A DNA stretch of 26,431 bases, taken from positions 1 through 26,431 of the forward strand of contig ASPP01009279.1 of assembly GCA_000512085.1 (NCBI GenBank). The letters run 5' to 3'. The stretch is from Reticulomyxa filosa (Eukaryota > Foraminifera > Reticulomyxidae). The notes under the pieces were generated by a model, which saw only the letters and a list, made by a program, of their open reading frames with translations, made no database searches and had not been told where the DNA came from. Numbering within the stretch: position 1 is the stretch's first letter; each line of letters opens with the position of its first letter. Positions 21,969-26,431 of the stretch are shown here, one piece after another. Position numbers and translations under genes: made by a program.

Positions 21969-24900
21969 TTGATTTTTATTGGCCAGATTCTTTTTTTTTT
22001 TAAGACTATGTTAGCAACAAAAACAAAAGCATAATTTATGTGTTTCACCTGTTGACGTTGTTGATGTATGATTTGGAAAATCCTGTGTCTCTCTTCTTTC
22101 GATTTTTGAGCATGTTGAAAAGAGGGTATTTCATGTTCTGCATTTCGACGCTTGAATTCATTAATAATAGTTGCTAGTTGAGGAGCATCGTTGTTCCGGG
22201 ACCATGTTTCTTCTTCAATATTCAATTGCCGAATTTTGGCAAGCAATTTTTCGAACCTGTGCCGAAGAGATATTTGTAGTCAAATAACCTAAACAATAGC
22301 ACAAAGCAAATCAAAGGGAAGGATACTCAACACAGCAAATTTTAAATATTTTTCACACTGTGTTTCATCCATAGTAACGACTTTCTGGCGTTGAGCTGGG
22401 AAAAATTTTTGCAATGCATCAGTAAACGTTGTTCGTCCTTGTGTGGCACTTAGGATAGCATTTTGCACACACATTTTTTTATTTTGAAGGTTTTCGATTT
22501 CGGCCCAGTTTTTCCAAAATATTTCCAAATCGCATTCGTGTTTCAGCTCTTTCAATTTTTCTAGACTGATAGTCTGCAGCATCTCTGGTGTGGGCATTCT
22601 TTTTACGTCATTTTTGCAATTGTCTATGTTATTACTATTGCTATTGGTAGTGTTGTTGCCATTATTGTTACCATGATTGGCAGTGGCAGCATTCGGATTG
22701 TCTGTACTGTATGCGTTTACATTGCAATTGTTTTGAGCGTTGACAAGCATATTTGCATCCGCATTAAAGGCATTGGATAAAGGAATTGGCGGCGATGTCG
22801 TTTGTTGGACATTGGCTCTAGCGCCAGTTAGAGCTGCAGATAGTGGAGGAACGATAGCACCATTGGGAGTGGGAGTAGAAGCCGGAATGGATGTACCAGG
22901 AGCGCCAGAGGCGTTGATAGCATTCGGAGAGACTCCAGGACCAGAATTTGGACCCATAGCTCCTGCAGCACCAATTCTCGGAATGATTTGTTGAGGAAGG
23001 TTTAAACCATTGTTAAGTCGAAAATTTTGATGATAGTGTTGTTGCTGTTGCAACATTTGTTTGTGAAGAGATCGTTCAATTCTTTTTTGAGCGAGTTTTC
23101 TCAAAATGCTTTTGTCCCAATGTGGAAAGAGGAATCTTGTCGAATCCAAAGACATTGTACCAATTTCGTGTTCCGTCATTTCACGTAGCCCATTGCCATC
23201 ATTGATTATGTTGATTTGCAATCGTTTTTTGACATTTACTTGCTCTATAGTCAATAGCATTTGCATAATTCAATCTCAACATTTCGACAACAAAAAGAAA
23301 CAACCAACCTCGTTGTATATCCAGCCAAGCCTTGAGCAATCTGAATTTATCAGACACACTATCAGTGCTTTTCTCTGTGTCTTGACGGGGCATTGAATCA
23401 TTGGCGGGATGATTTGAGTCGGGATTTTGTTTCTCCGATTCATTATTCGTAGAAATGGCGGACTTTTTGTCTTGTGGTTTGTTTATCAATCCAATTTTGC
23501 CGTTGTTTGCATTAGTGGCGGTATTGGTGTGTAGAGCTGCTTCGCCTTTATTCGAATGAGCGGTGAATATTCCACTTCGCAAACCATTGCTGGAAATAAA
23601 CGGAGGTTCATAAGCTTCCAAAAAAATCATTTGATAGTATTCAAGAAATGCTTTTCTGAAATGATACCAAGAGTGGTTGAAGCCATCCCCATTTCCTCCT
23701 CCGTCGGCGTTGTTGTCATTTAAGTCATCACATGGACATTGCAAAAAATATCGAAACACTTTGAGAAATTTTTTTTGGTCCTGAGCACTCATCGATTGTA
23801 GCTCTTGTTGATATTTCAGCGGCAGAATATTCCTTGTGCCCATATTTGCATTTGCACTCACTAAGCCACGTGCCATTTGGAATTGGAATTGTTGTTCTTT
23901 GGCATGACCATTCAACACATTACGTAGCAATGTGCAATTTGGCATATCCACTGGAGAGTCGGGATGACCCTTTTTTTTTTTTAATCAATGGATGTACCAT
24001 ATATTACAACTTGAAGAAAGAGAAGAGAGGGGAAAAAACAAACAATGGAATAAATGAAAAGTTAAGATATAAGAACTTGGACATCTTTGTCAATCAATTG
24101 CTTCTCCACGTCAAGCAGCCACGCATTGGAAGGGGATCGCGAACAGTCCTGAAGAGCGCTCATATCAGTTTTATGAATGGGGTCATTTTCCTCATTTGTC
24201 GTGACATCACTCATTGTGTTATTTTCCTCGTCTGTTCCAAATAGCGCGTGCATGTCCACTCCTATCGTGCCATTCATTGAGTCCTCGCCTACATATTTTT
24301 TATATTGTTTCATTTTGCTTGCACATTGATATCAGATTTTTTGAAGTGTATATATTCAAGCAATATGCATACAACATAAAAAGATCGGAAATGAAATAAA
24401 CAAACTAAAAAAAGCATTTATTGTGTTTGGCACTTGTTTTTGTTTTTGTTTCTGTTTCATTCCTTCTTGGGTTTCGATGTCTTTGGCCTTTCCACTGCTC
24501 CGATTATTGCTACTGCTATTACTCTTTTCGAGAGCTGGTTTCGAAGTCGTGCGATAGGAATGGATTGGTGCTTCCCACGAACGTCTGCGCACTGCCGTAG
24601 TCGTTTCTCCACTTTTCCTTACTTTCAAAGGGGGTGCACCTGTTTCATTGCAATTTCCTTTTTCTTTTTCTTCCTCCTCTGCTTCTGCTGCTTCTCTCTC
24701 TTCATTATCGTGCTCCTCTTCCTCCTGATTGGATGGTACATAATCTTCATCATCGCCATTGTCGTCATCTCCAATGTCATCCTCAGGACTAATCCTTTTC
24801 TTTCCTTTTTTTGTCTCTTCTGTTCTTTCTTCATCCTTGTTTTTCGCATTTTTCCTTGTTGATGGCCTGCCTACCTTTCCCGTTTTTTTGACACTATCTT

Positions 24901-25676
24901 TGCGCTGTCTTGGAAGTGTCTCTTTCACAGTCTCAGTCTTGGTGCCTGCATTGCTATTTCGACCGTCTGACATTAAGCCCAATGTAGTCAAATTGGAAAG
25001 AGATGATGATGTCATTGCTTCTGAAAAATTTCTCTTGCTGCCTGCCTTTGACGTCATTGTCCAATCCCTTGAATGTGACGATGCTGACACTATTTCGTCA
25101 CTGTTACCATGGTTTGCACCATCCAATTGGGGGAGTGCCAATGACATCACATCGTAGTAATCTATTTTTACAAAAACATACCCTTATATCCATTTTGCTT
25201 TCTTATTACATATATATGTATTCATATATATGATTCAATAATCTCCAACTGTTTGCCTTGTTTTTCACTCAACGTATTGACCGCTCGGTTTTCTTTTTGG
25301 ATCCCAAGTGAATTGGAGTGCCACTTTGCAAGTTTGGAATACACATTTCTGACACAGTGCACAAATATTATCATTGTAATGATAGTGAGCATTTCTGGCC
25401 AAAAATAAAGAAAACTGTGTTCATACCCATGTGCGTATCTATGTATCCACGAATTATTATCCGCTTGCAGTTTTCACAACGCACCAAGTCTTGTGTTACA
25501 TCCGCTTGTGTGGGTTGATCGAAACCTAAAGCAGTGGAAAGGCAGAGCTAGTATTGTTCTTTTTTTAGAAGAAAAGAGATTCAATGCCAGAAACCTCTAT
25601 GTGGGACACGAATTAAAAATGAATTCCATTTTCTATTAATGGAATTTTCTAGTTGATTGCTTATTGTTGAATCCAT
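21126..25676 (-). CDS. Large nuclear protein with an Sgf11/ataxin-7-type C2HC finger, nine exons
   Basis: Proposed exons: 25676-25595, 25525-25427, 25348-25274, 25161-24406, 24288-24083, 23969-23309, 23244-22332, 22256-22049 and 21989-21126. All phases agree, and the sum is 3,864 nt, 1,287 residues. The first exons carry a zinc finger (listed separately). Exon 4 holds Ser-rich, then Lys/Arg-rich sequence with KTGKVGRPSTRK, an AT-hook-like Gly-Arg-Pro core and probable nuclear signal, then a Glu/Asp run. Later exons hold helical segments I do not recognise (KFLKVFRYFLQ, HFRKAFLEYYQMIFLEAYEP, KFRLLKAWLDIQREQVNVKK, CEKYLKFAVFEKLLAKIRQL) separated by Asn-, Pro/Ala- and Gln-rich linkers. The C-terminus is Met/Asn/Gly-rich. 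The finger suggests a role near the SAGA deubiquitinase module, but that is inference from one short domain. The boundary 24405-24289 is the weakest join; an in-frame stop within it requires an intron or a gene end there. Confidence 0.72.
25336..25485 (-). other. C2HC zinc finger with Sgf11 spacing, spliced from two exons
   Basis: Exon 2 ends with LVRCENCKRIIIRGYIDTHM, and exon 3 adds EMC across intron 25426-25349 (78 nt, GTATGA to TGTCAG). The joined finger is Cys-x2-Cys-x11-His-x3-Cys. The same spacing, with the basic-x-Ile after the second Cys, is found in the Sgf11/ATXN7L3 finger; ataxin-7/Sgf73 have a related N-terminal finger. A Ser/Lys/Arg-rich tail (GSKKKTERSI) follows, as a basic patch follows the Sgf11 finger, where it binds the nucleosome acidic patch. 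Without splicing the last Cys would be lost, which supports the intron. Confidence 0.7.
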
Positions 25677-26431
25677 ACTATTGATCGATTGTAAGTTAAT
25701 TTGCCTCCCTTAGACGTTTTTTTGAAACGGCCGGTTTGTGACTAACACAATCAGCACTAAAAACACAATCGTTGCCAAAACCTCAAAGTAAAACAAACAC
25801 ATTGCTAATGTTGTAAGTTTTGACTAATTAAATACAAACTACGACATATTAACGGTGGAACATATGAACACATTAAACAAGTAATAAAATATGATAATTT
25901 TTATAGTTACCAAATAGTACTCTTTTTTATGCAAATTATGTTATTGAGAAACACAATTGCATGGTAAAATCACACATTGGATTTAAATAATAAATACAAA
26001 AATTTGTATCTATTAATCAACTTGTAATTTTGTGGAAATTAATTTTATTATAAACTAAGTCCCAATATATTTTAATCAAGAACAAATGAACAAACTTTGC
26101 AAATGTAAATGTAAATCCAAGACGCTGCGCAACATAAAGCGAATTAGAAAAAGAAAGATGAAGAAATCAATTGAAATATGTGGAATTTTGAGCTGATAAT
26201 TAGACATAACTTCTATTCGCTTCATCTACAATATTGTTGATCAAACTAATTCAAGCTAAAAAGCTTAAGTCAGTGCTTAAGCTCATTGTTTTAAAGAACA
26301 ATCATCAGTTGCATTTACGAAATTAAGAATTATATAATCATACATTGAACAAGATGGTATTGTTGAATAATGTTCTAGTTCGGAAAAGTAAAAAAGAAAT
26401 CAAAGAGATATTGTATATTTAGCTGAACAAG
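25677..26431. other. AT-rich upstream flank of the zinc-finger gene
   Basis: This 755-nt stretch lies upstream of the ATG at 25676 (minus) and should contain its promoter. It is AT-rich, with stops in every frame and no recognisable exon. A short perfect inverted repeat sits at 26262-26283. I see no TATA box or other element that stands out from the background. Confidence 0.5.
26262..26283. repeat. Short perfect inverted repeat
   Basis: AGCTTAAG, a six-base spacer TCAGTG, then CTTAAGCT: an 8-bp stem that could form a small hairpin on either strand. It is about 590 nt upstream of the zinc-finger gene start. It could be a protein binding site or chance. Confidence 0.5.

Noticed and set aside
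24625-24849. Lys/Arg-rich minus-strand frame overlapping exon 4 of the zinc-finger gene
   Set aside because: It is another frame of the same acidic and basic low-complexity codons; the exon frame connects to the finger in phase.
1-26431. Transposons, viral insertions, CRISPR arrays or bacterial operons
   Set aside because: No transposase, integrase, reverse transcriptase or capsid motif, terminal repeats, spaced direct repeats or uninterrupted gene clusters were seen.

Overview
The window is nuclear DNA of an intron-rich, AT-rich single-celled eukaryote. It holds four protein-coding genes with many short GT-AG introns (about 60-147 nt), asparagine-, threonine- and acid-rich low-complexity protein segments, and introns carrying TA/CA-rich runs such as ACATATATA. 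The overall style suggests a rhizarian, possibly a foraminiferan of the Reticulomyxa type. That assignment is inference from style, not from a database match. No bacterial operons, CRISPR arrays, transposons, rRNA or tRNA genes were recognised.

Layout. (1) 428-2605, minus strand: a seven-exon gene for a RING plus tandem-BRCT protein of the BRCA1/BARD1 type. (2) 2606-4062: about 1.46 kb between divergent genes, with one unassigned open stretch at 3787-4041. (3) 4063-4475, plus: a two-exon PHF5A/Rds3 gene, a core component of the splicing factor SF3b. (4) 5086-20748, plus: a giant gene, reconstructed here as 22 exons and about 4,533 residues, for an ALFY/WDFY3-type BEACH protein. Its order is helical repeat region, SAM domain, ConA-like/LamG domain, more helical repeats, acidic linker, PH, BEACH, WD40, FYVE. 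(5) 21126-25676, minus: a nine-exon gene of about 1,287 residues with an N-terminal C2HC finger of Sgf11/ataxin-7 type, a basic segment with a Gly-Arg-Pro core, and a Met/Asn/Gly-rich tail. It is convergent with gene 4. The outer ends, 1-427 and 25677-26431, are AT-rich and show no gene.

Exon joins were worked out by hand. In nearly every case the splice phases agree and the joined reading restores a known motif: the RING cysteines, BRCT cores, SAM, BEACH, FYVE and the C2HC finger. The summed lengths are multiples of three. The main uncertain joins are at 14128-14213 and 11302-11417 in the ALFY gene, at 1656-1802 in the BRCA1/BARD1 gene, and at 24289-24405 in the zinc-finger gene.

The four genes do not form a pathway. 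By family they cover DNA-damage ubiquitin signalling (BRCA1/BARD1), splicing (PHF5A), selective autophagy or membrane traffic (ALFY), and probably chromatin (Sgf11/ataxin-7-like finger). The most notable points are a SAM domain inside an ALFY-type protein, the probable SAGA-type finger on a large prion-like protein, a compact BRCA1/BARD1 protein, and a splice-site style with GTT donors and several 3' splice sites preceded by long A-runs.
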